64,000 nt of DNA from Dendrolimus kikuchii (lineage: Eukaryota > Arthropoda > Insecta > Lepidoptera > Lasiocampidae): the NCBI GenBank assembly GCA_019925095.2, contig CM034392.1, forward strand, positions 8,857,887 through 8,921,886, in the 5' to 3' direction. The position numbers and the translations under genes were made by a program. How positions within the stretch are numbered: position 1 is the first letter of the stretch; every line of letters begins with the position of its first letter. Shown in pieces: positions 44,651 to 55,749 of the stretch. A model generated the notes under the pieces. That model was not told the DNA's origin. It saw only the letters and a program-made list of their open reading frames with translations, and ran no database searches.

Positions 44651-44739
44651 TTAAGTAAAATAGAGCTACTCTTCAAGGTTAAATCCGCATGTACACCGAG
44701 GGAAAATCTCCAGTTTTAAACAAAAATAAGAAACGCTAG

Positions 44740-45015
44740 TTTATCGGTATTCCCTCATCTTTTTACTACTGGACAAGCAGACGTACGAGCTCACGCCACC
44801 GATATATGGTGGAAATACCAACAAAGTGGACAAAACACTATACTTCCACTTTTGTCATACGTACCGCTGAAGAGTGGAGCTCTTTACAGTCGTCTGTTTT
44901 TTTCTGAAACATACAATCTAGGTGTCTTCAAGTCTAGTGCCAGTGCTCCATCTTAGACTGCATTTCCACCTGACATCAGGCGCTATGTCGGTGAAACGCG
45001 AACCAAATCAATATA
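44740..45015 (+). pseudogene. LINE RT C-terminus, decayed
   Basis: A frame with GALYSRLFFSETYNLGVFKS and then stops, followed by TCCATCTTAGACTGCATTTC and CTGACATCAGGCGCTATG. It resembles the C-terminus and 3' end of a CR1/jockey-like element. Confidence 0.6.
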
Positions 45016-45168
45016 AAAAAAGAAACTTATTTTATTTATTTTTACTGTTATTACCTATTTCCTCATATAAAGTTTCTTACTTTCTTAATGTAATAAAAAT
45101 GCAAATGTAAAATTTAAAAAACGTATTACTTTATTTAGTTATTACAAAAAGCTTAAGTCTGAATATAG

Positions 45169-45665
45169 TGGTACGAGTCGCGAGACTCGAATTAAAATGT
45201 CGTTAGAATTACTATAGAGTTTATTAGAACTATACAAACACGTATATCACAGGTACAAATATAACCGAACACAACAAGTCCAATCGTAATGCAGAAGGTC
45301 GTAATTCCATAAAATGCGCAAAGTCCGACACTAAAAGTTTCCTGATTGTAGTACACACTTCTCGGTTCGTTCGTGGTTCTCGCTCGACTGCCTCGTCCCT
45401 CAATCGGACATTGCTTTATACTGCACAGATGCAATATGTCTACCCGGCCGTGTGACCGCATTTCCTAGAATCAGATTGTATTTTAAATCCGTAACACTTT
45501 TCTAATGACTACCATAAAAGATTACAATACAACAATGGGCTATTTTCTAATCACAAATTTTGAACACAAATTAAACAAAGTATTCCAAACGCCGGAAGGT
45601 AATAAAATGTGTTTTTACAGGTATGCAGGTGTGAATTTGTTTTTGTTGGCGTCTAGGTCGTAATA
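45169..45665 (-). mobile_element. Solo LTR, copy 3 of 5
   Basis: On the minus strand it runs from TATTACGACCTAGACGCCAA to GCGACTCGTACCA, both ends carrying one substitution relative to TGTTACG and CGTAACA. AATAAA and the TATAAAGCAATG box are present. The flanks ATAG and ATAC suggest a worn 4-bp target duplication. Confidence 0.8.
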
Positions 45666-45765
45666 ATACTATAATATTTATACTCATTCGTTGTTGATTT
45701 ACTTTTTGAGATAAAAGGTAAACTGTGTCCTCCAGCACAGAGTCTATGTTCTTGTTAAACTTCAT

Positions 45766-45842
45766 TACGATGCGTCCAACCGTTTAGTCGTAAAAATGGG
45801 ACAAACAAACAGAGTTACTTTCGTATTTTTATATTAGTATAC
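45766..45842 (-). repeat. Helitron-like terminus
   Basis: GATGCGTCCAACCGTTTAGT and CAAACAGAGTTACTTTCG lead to ATTTTTATATTAGTATA on +, the reverse of a TATACTAATAT start. Confidence 0.45.
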
Positions 45843-46650
45843 CTTTGCTTTTGTTTCGTTATGATATTATAAATCAAGTAATTAAGCCTAACAGAAATTT
45901 AATTATGAAAATACATTAATGAAAATTAACAACCTTAATTTTCCACCGAAGTACAATCTCATATAACATAAATTCAATTTTTGAAAGCCTTGTGTTAATT
46001 TATTAACTTAACTTTATTGAAGTAATATACGTGTAAGTAGAAGTCCCCAGTTCCCTTAGCTCTTTGAAGTTTAACTCTTAAATCTCATGACTTTCAACCT
46101 AATGCTGTCTAGTCTAAGCTCTTATAGATATTAAAGAAAATAATTTAATCCCTGCTAATTATCTTCTTTGGAATGAGGTAGCCTAAAATTAATTTACGAT
46201 ATTGTTGCTATAAATTTCACTTTTAAAAGTAACTTTAATGCTATTCAATGTTGGCGATCCAAGGACGCAACTGTGCCGTCTTTTAGCACCTTACCCACTG
46301 ACTATGGTGTTTTATACTCATTATTGTACTATAACGACCATATTCTTCAATTACTATATTTTAATTATTTTCATTTTACTACAATGTAGCCTTCAGCGCA
46401 GGCCAATTTTTATTGTTTTCTTTACAACAAAAATAATCTCAAAGGTTAGTTGTTACAGTACTTATAATTTTAAAAGACTGTTTCTACGTATTCTAACATG
46501 AGTTACGTAATACGTACCACGGTAGGAGCGAATATTTCATAAACGAGCAAACTCGATGTGTAGGTTTCCTCGGCATGTTTTCCTTCACCATTGTGAAATT
46601 AAATTTATTTTATTTATATTTAGACGAATATTAAATAAATATTATAAATT
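45843..46650. other. Unassigned AT-rich stretch
   Basis: No gene recognised. GATGTGTAGGTTTCCTCGGC near 46555 looks like part of an old retroelement. Confidence 0.4.
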
Positions 46651-46945
46651 GTGTTGACACACTAGCCCCGTCACATCTTCCAATGACCGAGTCAGGGGCT
46701 GGCAACGCCGACGTCAAACGGCGCAAATATGAGCCTTAGGAAAAGGTTACATATTTGTGCCGTTTGGTGTTAAAACATTGGGCCCGCAGGGTGCATAGGC
46801 AAGGAGTTTCTTTAAAGACATCTGTAAGAAACTCTTCAATCAGAGGGCTGGCTCGTGTTTCGCCCAAAAAAGAAGCATTGCAATACAGCGTGGCAATGCA
46901 GCTAGGCTTCTGGGCACGCTCCCCGCCGGCAGTGATCTGCTACAT
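46651..46945 (+). pseudogene. Non-LTR element C-terminal domain, broken
   Basis: One frame reads [17 protein letters not shown] and KRRKYEP before a stop. After a frame change come pieces corresponding to the VPFxVETLGPWGP segment and the QRGNAASxLGTLP segment (CAATGCAGCTAGGCTTCTGG). Same domain as 10814-11038 and 56790-57180. Confidence 0.6.
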
Positions 46946-47072
46946 CATTTACTTTAGTTTTAACTAAGTATTTAGTTGTCCATACTCCACGTTAGATTTC
47001 TTAATTGTAGTTAAAATATTATACATATACAAATCATGATTAATATGATTTTTAATATAGTAAATCTATTTT

Positions 47073-47290
47073 GACGGCCTCTATGGTTGAGCGGGCTAAG
47101 TCTTATTCAGCCGAACTCGTTGGAACCTATAGGCTCCGGGTTCGATTCCTGGCATGGTAAATTTCGTAAATTTACTAAGGCCTGGGTGTCTGAGATCGGC
47201 CCCAGATTGGTATTGTATATTACCCATAACACAAGCGTAACTTGCTTAGCTTGGGTATATACAATGTGTGTTTGTCTGCCGATTAATTGT
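47073..47290 (+). repeat. tRNA-derived SINE, best copy
   Basis: GACGGCCTCTATGGTTGAGC, then a B box in CCGGGTTCGATTCC near 47137, a body with GGCCTGGGTGTCTGAGATCG, and the end GTGTGTTTGTCTGCCGATTA. About 218 bp. Confidence 0.85.
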
Positions 47291-47833
47291 ATAATAAATT
47301 TGTTCTGTATTGGTTGTTTTCAGAATCTCCTTCAGTACTGAAACCTATATGTTACTTTCTGTTTTCTCTATCAGATCAGATTCTGTTCATTATATATAAG
47401 ATAGTAATATATAATATCATGTATAGCATCATATGACATATAGTAATATACTCATAAATACAAACCAAGTGATAATTACTTATAGCCGACAGCCATTAGC
47501 TGCTGTACCCTGTTATTTGTCTGCAATTTAAATACTGATTGAACCTCGTCTTGTTAATTAAAGCCTTCTGGTAAATGAGTTGATGTTTATTTGTAACGTG
47601 GTATTTATAACGAAGCAACGTTTAACTTTATATATGTATATAATCATAAAAAATGTCATATGTAATAATAAAATTGTATCGGAAGGCAATTGGAATGTTG
47701 ATAATGGATATGTAGGTATGTTTAAAATTGTAGAAAAATCACTGAAGACTTGAAATCTTAAAGAGCGAAATCAGTGAAGGTGTAAGGTGAAATTATCAAA
47801 TTACAATAGGATTGCAGTGAAAATAGGACAGCA

Positions 47834-48726
47834 GTGATCGCCTTGCACAAAGTGAGTTGGAGCCGTTGGTCATATTGCAGACACTTCAAAAGCTTGGTAT
47901 CAGCCGTATATTCGTATATCGTACTATCAATAGATACAACACTTCGTCTGTCGAAGACCAGAAAAGATCGGGGCGGCCGCGTGCTATTAGAACTACAAAG
48001 GCTGTTAATGCTGTTAAAGCCAGAATTCGTCGAAACCCCATTAGGAAGCAAAAAATCTTATCGCGAGAAATGAAGATTCCCGCTAGGACTCTGTCGCGTA
48101 TCATAAAACAACACCTGAAGCTCGGTGTTTATCGTCAATATACAGGACATGCCCTAAATCAATCTTTACAATTAAAGAGAGTGGATCGATCAAAACGCCT
48201 TCTGTCGCGAAACGCAGGTGAAAGGTATAGAAATATCCTCTTTACCGATGAAAAAAATTTCACGATTGAAGAACACTACAATAAACAAAATGATAAAGTG
48301 TACACTCACAGTTCTAAAGAAGTGAAAACTTCAGCCAAAGTGTATCAAGATACAGCCTTGGATCATGTTGTGAAACCTCTCAGCAATACACTTTTTAAAA
48401 ATATACCTTGGACTTTCCAGTAGGACTCTGCACCTGGTCACAAGGCATGAACTACCCAAGCCTGGCTTGAAACCAACGTTCCGGACTTTATAAGAGCTGA
48501 AGACTGGCCCTCATCTAGCGTAGACCTCAACCCTTTAGACTTCAAATTATGGTCAGTTTTAGAGGACATGGCCTGCTCTAAACGACACGGCGACATTGAG
48601 TCGCTTAAAAAATCTTTGGAGCAAGCAGTGGCGAAATTTCCCTTGGAAACGGTGCGTAAATCTATAGATTCGTAGCAAAACAGATTAAAGGCCTGTATAA
48701 AAGCCAAAGGTGGCCATTTCGAATAG
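47834..48726 (+). pseudogene. Mariner-type transposase, DD37D (maT-like), broken
   Basis: The frame from 47857 has a helix-turn-helix (SRIFVYRTINRY), GRPR (residues 39-42), a second DNA-binding helix (PARTLSRIIKQH), then LFTDEKNFTIEE with the first catalytic Asp at 131. After an in-frame TAG (48421) come DSAPGH with the second Asp and, past a TGA (48448), VDLNPLDFKLW with the third Asp at 48538-48540. There are 37 residues between the last two, hence DD37D. A third stop, TAG at 48673, precedes the end at 48726. Only 58 residues separate the first two Asp, against 97 in the Tc1-like copy at 155, and the VWGG block is absent, so an in-frame deletion of roughly 35-40 codons is likely. The N-terminus needs a frame change near 47855. 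Confidence 0.88.
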
Positions 48727-48852
48727 AATATTTTTTTATTTTTTGCTGAGACTTTAGTGAATATGTAGGTATAAATTTTAATAATATTACATTACTTCAT
48801 TTAAAAAAAATGCATTTTCATTTGTAACAGAATTTATGGCTGGACTAGGTAT

Positions 48853-49223
48853 ATATTAATTACGTGAAGTAAAAACACAGCAAAAACTTTGTACCCCTTT
48901 TTACGAAAATTGCGCGGACGGAGTGAAGTAGTATGAAATTTCGCACACTTATAGTTTATATAAAGAAGGAGTGCAAAATGCTATTTTTTTTTAAATTATG
49001 CATAAAAAATACATTAAATCAATAAAAAAAACATTACACACACTACCATGTATTTGACACACAGATTCTTTTGTTTATTGTTAAAATCAAATTAACAGTG
49101 TAGCCTTGGCGAAATCTGTTATTATAGAAGTATAGTCTTTGAAAACAGAACCTTAATAATGTTTAAACTTATAATATTTAAATTAATTATTATGGTCGAA
49201 TTTCGATCACGGGCCACCACTAG
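48853..49223 (+). repeat. Dispersed repeat, copy 2 of 3, CTAG end
   Basis: It starts ATTAATTACGTGAAGT, continues ACTTTGTACCCCTTTTTACG, GTCTTTGAAAACAGAACC and TTAATTATTATGGTCG, and ends ATCACGGGCCACCACTAG. The CTAG end and lack of coding suggest a non-autonomous Helitron, but a terminal hairpin is weak. Confidence 0.7.
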
Positions 49224-49359
49224 TCCCTATAAATCTAATCATATTAGATATAATTTCATTCGGCTTTGTAAATATTATATAAGTATACAAAATGACATAA
49301 TTATATTATAATGTACGGGCTATTTTATTAACTGAACGACCCATCCAGCTCAAGGCTAA

Positions 49360-49600
49360 CCGCTTGACGTCGATATTCTGTGAGAGTGTTTTATCACATT
49401 GATTAAGCCGGTCCTTTTTATCCAAGGGAAATCGGCTTGAGGACAAACCACCGCGGGGAAAGCACGGTGGGGTGTGTGGTATTCGTCTCGTCGGTGTGGC
49501 ACTAGCACTCCCGCACGAATGTTATTGCCACACCGCGGTTGGGGATACCCACTAAAACCCCTGGCTGATCCTCGTTGCGTCCCAAGGGCTCGCTCACGCA
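49360..49600 (-). repeat. LINE 3'UTR, copy 2 of 2
   Basis: On the minus strand: GGGGTTTTAGTGGGTATCCC, GAGTGCTAGTGCCACACC, TTCCCCGCGGTGG and GATTTCCCTTGGATAAAAAG, in the order seen at 34180-34567. Confidence 0.65.
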
Positions 49601-50034
49601 TTCACCTCTAGTCCGGACGGATAATGGCTGACAAGAACTGTAATCAAGATAATAATTATTCCCGCATGGCTCTAACACGTAGAAAAATTATTTTCTGAAA
49701 CGAAACAAACAAACAACATGTCACTTCATAATCGGTAGAACAAAGACAAAGAAATAAAGTGAACGACATCCATGACGCGTTAATGTTTGTTAGTTGTCTT
49801 GTACAGAAACTTAGCAAATTAATTTCCAGACAATATTATGATAATCATACTGTCAACTTTCGTATCTCTTTATCTTTTATATTATACGAAACATTGTCTG
49901 AGAATTGCCGAATTACATGCGATCTATATTCAGAAAGTTCAATAACCTTTATGTTTTACCTAAGCGGAGCATCTCGTTTTTTCCGTCCAATCACTTGTGA
50001 CCTTGTTTCCCTTAAATAAAGGAGATGGTAGGCA
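49601..50034. other. Unassigned stretch
   Basis: AT-rich with no recognised feature. Confidence 0.4.
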
Positions 50035-50190
50035 ATGAATAGCGAATTTTTTGGACGGAAATTCAATAATCTTTCTTTGGCAAAAAAACTGTATGAAGAC
50101 GGTAAACGTGGAGCAAAGAACTCAATATTGCCACTATTATTTATTTCATCATTGATATTAGTTATATACATATTTACAGTTAGTTTTTAT
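50035..50190 (+). CDS. Candidate first coding exon, small membrane protein
   Basis: ATG at 50035 opens 52 codons that end in phase 0 exactly at a GTAAGA donor (50191). The peptide starts MNSEFFGRKFNNLSLAKKLY, has a basic EDGKRGAKNS stretch, then a likely membrane segment (about residues 31-52, LPLLFISSLILVIYIF). If unspliced the frame runs to 50298 with low-complexity residues, which makes splicing at GTAAGA the more attractive reading. No homologue comes to mind, and hydrophobic ORFs arise easily in T-rich DNA. Confidence 0.3.
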
Positions 50191-50299
50191 GTAAGATGTT
50201 GTGGTCATTGTTTGTTTTTTTTATTCTGTGGCCAGTTTCGCACAACCTCTTATTTGTTCGTCTGTCTAGATACGAGCCATTTTTCTTACAATTATTGAG

Positions 50300-51755
50300 T
50301 GAATATGGATGAAATTGGACAAAAAAGTGTATCGTATACCTAATATACCGATGGTGTACAAAATAATGTTGGTACTACTCACACTACAAATAAACGCTAC
50401 ACATTTATGGAGACAATTCTAATAATGACTCTTTTTTTATGTAAGTTATTATGTGTTAAGTTAGCGCTCGTGTAGACAGCATCGCCAACACGTCGTCACC
50501 GCGCTGCTGTTTCGTGAATTTCTGTAGGCGAACGTTATCTTACCTCCCATGCCGCTGAAGCACGTTTGACAACGTAAGTGCGGCGACAGCACTGCGGAGG
50601 TGTGGTAGCGGCGTCGTCTCGCCTACTCTACAGTTTGGTGGCGTGCTGACGGTTTGGTGCGTACACGCGCACTTATGGTGTTCCAAAGTCATGATTTACA
50701 ATAAAATCAGTTAAGCAGAATTGAGATATGGTTTATTAACGATTTTGCAGCCAACCCATACAACCAGTTTAAGTTCATCATCTCCTACTCCGTCATTTTT
50801 TATGTACGAGCTTGGTTAGCTATAACTTTATTGTTTCTGAACTGATTTTGTTTTGGACGCAATAGGCGCTTAGGATAGTTTCATATAAAAATTGTTATTG
50901 GATATCATATACATAACATAAGAATTAAAAATAAAATAAAATTAGCAAAAAAGAAACCGACTTCAAAAGTAACTAAAAAGCAAAATATAAATATTTTCTA
51001 CAACATCTTGAAATCGATGCTAAGTGAAATATAAAAAATAACAACATTTTTATGTTTTACTTCGCATCGACTTTGCACCATGGCGTTAAATATAATTAAC
51101 ACCGAATATTTTAACTGAAACTTCGCTAGTCTTCCATAAACTTAATCACCTTTGCAACAGGCACATCGCAAAACAACGATCTTGTATACTTCAAATCAAC
51201 CGCTAAGCTTCATCAGATATGGGTCACCATACGCCACAGCGGCCATAACCGTCAATATGCTCAATTTATAGTGCCACCGTAACTTTTGTTACATCCGTGA
51301 TATCAGTATGATTTATGTGCTCGCGTTAGATTCGTATCCGAAACGAGATTATTGCGTATTCAGCTTAAATGTCTCTCCAATAGTGAGGACATAAGCTTAT
51401 GAGGGTTTCTGGGATTTTTTTGAATCGAGCTTTTTATGACGCGATAAAGGACGCAGCGCCTTGACGGTTTCACATCGGTATATTGATGAGTTGATAAATC
51501 GGATATTTTTATAGCATAAAAGGAGCCTTCTTAGCATCACAAGTGTTTATTTATTAGATATTCCAGAGATATACGTTTATGTATGTGTAGTCATCATTTT
51601 AAGTTACATAATGCATTCAAATTTACGGATTCGAGATTAAATTATAAATACATAGGTTACCATAAATACTTTATTCGGCGGATTTCGGAGTCATCACGGG
51701 ATGGCAGTTTACCAACAATTTACTGTTCTATTGAGATAATAAACAATTTTTGTCA
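50300..51755. other. Unassigned stretch with a GC-rich block and small fold-back
   Basis: 50460-50680 is GC-rich (CGTCGTCACCGCGCTGCTGT, GCGGCGACAGCACTGCGGAG) without an intact ORF. A small relative of the 26.4-kb fold-back lies at 50945-51080, with AACCGACTTCAAAAG and inverted CGATGCTAAGTGAAA / GTTTTACTTCGCATCG. Confidence 0.5.
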
Positions 51756-51922
51756 TCTATACTAATATTATAAAGGGGTAAAATTGTATTTTTGTGCTTG
51801 TAAGGAATAAACCCAAAAACTATTGGAGCAATTTCAAACATTTTTTCGCCATTATACTGCTACATTATGCCTAAGTAACATAGCCTATATTTAATTTAAA
51901 TAACGTATACGGAGACCTCTAG
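51756..51922 (+). mobile_element. Helitron-like 5' end fragment
   Basis: TCTATACTAATATTATAAAG after an A is the start shared by a large group of lepidopteran Helitrons; the 62089-62298 element begins almost identically. The body holds GGAATAAACCCAAAAACTAT. A CTAG at 51919 lacks a hairpin and may not be the true end. Confidence 0.6.
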
Positions 51923-54100
51923 TTTAAGTACATATTGAACCGGGGCCTAACCTGAGGAGGGTTTGAGGGGGTTCAACCTAAATGGGACTTACCCGACTGA
52001 ATGTTAGTTATCTAAATAGTGCACGCAATGCCTTTGTTGTTTTACTTTCTTTAACCCCCCCCCCCCCCCCGTTCAAATTAAAACTTGACTACGCCCGTGT
52101 ATTGAACTTTAACAAGTATTCAGTTGAAAGTATTCGAACGGCAACGGATCCCTAATAATAGAGCTAGATAACATAAAAAGCTTGTAGTAGTACTTGAAAA
52201 TATAATTAATCATAATTTTAGTCCATCAAATATTATAATTGATGACCGTAAATTATTAGTCTAGTACAAAACATGAATATAAAGACACGAAAGTACCAGA
52301 AGAGGACAAAATAAATATTCTCGAAAATAAAATTTTGTATCTCGATTTTATAAATAAAATCGTGTTACTCGTGGCAATGATAAAACCTGTCAAAAGTTAT
52401 AATGAATAGTAGGCCTTAGAAAATGTTTATCAATGATAAATTATTGTTTTGTTTCGAAACCTTTTCCCGGAAAACTTGGTCTCATTTAATTAATCCATAA
52501 TCGATATAAAAATTTAATACTGAAAAAGTACTTAATTCAATTACTTCAAACTTATTTTTAAAAAACATGTTTTTTTCTTTTAGCCTTACATGTTTTCCAC
52601 TTTAACTATGAAAACTGTGAAAGTTTCACGGCCTTGATAGAGACTTTGTATAAAATTTAGCTGTCATTTTAATGATCGTAGGTGAATATAATATGCTACT
52701 TATCGTTGTGGAATAGGGAATCAAAACACGTTTATTTCAGGGTAAAGCACAGTATATCCGCCAGACTTAGCTAAGGCGGATTGGCGGTTTTCACTCTTGT
52801 TCATTGGTAATCGCGATATATGATGATACACGTCGTTTTCGTTTATCGTTATATTAATTGGATAGATGACACATGAACTATAAAATATTAGTGTATAAAA
52901 GAAAGGGCACTGCCATACTGTCAATCAATTAAAACGCTATTTGACTTCTAAAAGCTATGACATCAACTTGCTAAGCTCGTACCAAATTCAGGCGCCTTCG
53001 GTATTTTGTAGAATGATAAAACGTAACTCCAGTTCAATTAACTGTTAAGTACCCTATTGTAACAATATGCTCATTACGTCCGAAAAGTGAATTACACATT
53101 GCATGCTGTAGGATTCGAACCTAAGTGATTGGAATAAGGCTTATCCAATTACCTAACACGACTTTCTAGTTTTATCTAGCTAAGACGTATACGAAGCTTG
53201 TTGTTGTTTTTTTTTTTCAAAAACAATATTTCAGCGCCCCAGGTTACAAATAGTGCTAGTAGAATGAAAGCAAACTAAAACAATTAAAAAGAAAACAGGT
53301 TCAACTTTCTGCAATACGATCGGAACCTGCTACTAATAAATAAAGCAATTCTTTTATTGTTTACCAAGACTGTATACTCTGTACTTCGTCCACAGATAAA
53401 CAAAGGTAGGTAATGATTTTTTAATCCAATTCTGTTTACGTTCGCGTACAAGGACCGTAGTAGTACCTTGAACTTGTCATGTAAGGTTGTATTGTTTAAT
53501 TTTATTTTTATGTTCTTGCTTTTATTGTTATATCGTTCTTCATGAGAGAGAAAGTCAAGTTTAAAATTTCACTACTGCAGTTCAAAAGAGACATAGATCG
53601 AAATAGAAAATTATTTGTTTTTTACAGAAAAATCGATGTTAATTGATTTTATTTTCAAATTCAAAAATATTTGTAATTTGCTTGCCCTTTTTGATAGACG
53701 GAAACGATAGTAGATACCTATTGTATATTGCATCCCGTGGGTGAACAATAAATCATATACTAAAATCTTTCTAACATTAAAACTAGATGCAAAGTATAAC
53801 ACGACAGTGATGTAAGACAATAGAATAAGCATCAAATAATGTTTAAGTATAATATGGCTACCTACACATTATAAACTAGGTAGTAAAATATATATGTATT
53901 GTGAACTAATAGACCATTGTTTATTTTAAGGGCAAGCAAGCAACATAGATATGTTGTATTAAAATTATATCGTAATAATATTTTTTATTTGCTGCAACTC
54001 CATTAATTGTTTTAAAAGTAATTGTATAACAATTTCTATATGTAAAAAAGGGCCTGAGATAGATAAATAATTATGATAAAAAATATTTTTTTTAGCTAGA
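51923..54100. other. Unassigned AT-rich stretch
   Basis: A run of 16 C at 52055-52070. A possible SINE remnant near 53105-53155 carries GGATTCGAACC, the reverse of a B box. No recognisable genes. Confidence 0.4.
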
Positions 54101-54261
54101 CGTGTTGCTGGGGTGGTCTTGCCGCTTCTTCTCTTTTAAACAGCGAGAACACGTTGCGGCGTACGTTACGTATGACCTAAAAGTGTTCTTCAGTGGAATT
54201 TATTTTGAAAAAAACTTTTCAATTTTGAGTTTTTTAAATTTATCTGTGCTCTATTATGTCC

Positions 54262-54390
54262 CCGGAAAATTTAGAATAGAATATACTTTATTACATGACA
54301 TGAAGATACAATTCAAGAAGTTAAAGTACAGAAGACAATGGGCGGTTTTATCACTAAAAGCGATTTCTTCCAGACAATCTTAGGATGCAT
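54262..54390 (-). repeat. 3'UTR fragment of the LINE seen at 6645
   Basis: TTAGAATAGAATATACTTTA through GGGCGGTTTTATCACTAAAA to CTTCCAGACAATCTTAGGAT, the order of the 6645-6765 3'UTR. Confidence 0.65.
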
Positions 54391-54529
54391 TAGAACAAAT
54401 TGTGTAACATGTGGGTTTTGCAATATAACTAGAAAAAAATATATATATATAAATTTTGAAATGGCAAGTATAATAGACATAGAAATAAGACAAAAATATA
54501 CATTGATATATATAAATAATAATAATAAT

Positions 54530-54725
54530 CATAGTAGTCCTACACTGGCCGGGGCTTGTCCTTGGGTGCATTATTATATGGTGTAGACAGGGATAATCGC
54601 CGGTCAGTGTCATGTCAGTTTTACATTAAATTTGTCAAGGGGCCTCTACCTGTTGGCCTTCCCATGGCCCCACGCAAGCCCTACAAAACTCCGGGCCATT
54701 TTTACGGCCCGTAGTCGCTAGAATC
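54530..54725. repeat. Possible LINE fragment
   Basis: GC-richer text with TCCTACACTGGCCGGGGCTT, AGGGGCCTCTACCTGTTGGC and CCGGGCCATTTTTACGGCCC, resembling a LINE 3' region. No frame survives and no second copy is in the window. Confidence 0.35.
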
Positions 54726-54838
54726 ATAGAAATATTTTATAGAAATACGAAAATATGGGAGAGATAAAGAGGTTATACTTGACTTTAGAGCCCTAGGTAA
54801 AAATCCTTCACTAGTCCGTTGAACGCTTGAATGAATGA

Positions 54839-54907
54839 ATGGCAGAGTTTCAGGAATAAAATTAAATTAAGTAAATCTCACTTAATTTTATTCCTGAAAC
54901 TGTGCCA
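54839..54907. repeat. Hairpin
   Basis: Arms 54839-54865 and 54881-54907 (ATGGCAGAGTTTCAGGAATA and complement) of 27 bp with one mismatch, 15-nt loop. Confidence 0.85.
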
Positions 54908-55209
54908 TTTTCTCAGATAAAAAGTGTTCTAAATCCAACGTCGGCATTGAAACTAGATATGTACCAAATTTTAATAAAATTGGTACCGTGATTTTTCCGT
55001 GACAGCGAAAAAGACAGATAGACATATTGACTTTAATATATATAGTTAAACAGACGTTCGAAATTAGTTCACGTCGAACAACACTGCACAGAAACGTATA
55101 AATAATTACTTAGGTATATTTTTATCGGCCATAATATTAGAAAATAAAGTACATTAACTTAACAAACCTATTTGATATCTATAACCTATCTACTAATTAT
55201 ATAGGTAAA

Positions 55210-55640
55210 CTAGCTGTACCCGGCAGACGTTGTTTATCTTTAAAAAATAAAAATCTAGAACCCGATTGCAGCGTCATCTACCGGGACCAAATATTAATTT
55301 AAACTCGAATCAACTTGAACAAACAGAGTAGAAAATTATTAAAGTACTTATATCGCTATTAAAAAATAGGGTTTGGTGGTACAAGGATGAAAATTTAGGG
55401 TTGTATTTATTTTTCAATGCTAAATCATAATAAAATATAAATAAGAAATTTTGACAAAAAAATAAAATAAAAAATTTAGGGGTGGGTCGGGTCACCTTTA
55501 TCATTTAGGGGTATGAAAAATAGATGTTAGCCGATTCTCAGACCTACCCGATATGCACACAAAATTTCATACAAATCGGTTCAACCGTTTCGGAGCAGTC
55601 TGGTAACTAACACCGCGACACGAGAATTTTATATATTAGA
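55210..55640 (-). mobile_element. Helitron-like element, full copy, 431 bp
   Basis: On the minus strand it runs from TCTAATATATAAAATTCTCG (55640) to CGTCTGCCGGGTACAGCTAG (55210), with A before and T after, as expected for Helitron insertion between A and T. The body has CGGAGCAGTCTGGTAACTA on +. Non-coding, so non-autonomous. It belongs to a group common in Lepidoptera. Confidence 0.75.
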
Positions 55641-55749
55641 TATGTCTTTTATTGTAATTCTATGCAATATAAACTGAATCAAAATGGTATATATAGATAT
55701 AAGTAAATTTTTGTACCTAGGCGACTGAAAGACATCTTTACTAACGAAG

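Noticed and set aside
16485..50680. GC-rich blocks at 16485-16690 and 50460-50680 as exons or CpG-type promoters
   Set aside because: No open frame with splice sites was found in either, and no nearby gene start supports a promoter call.
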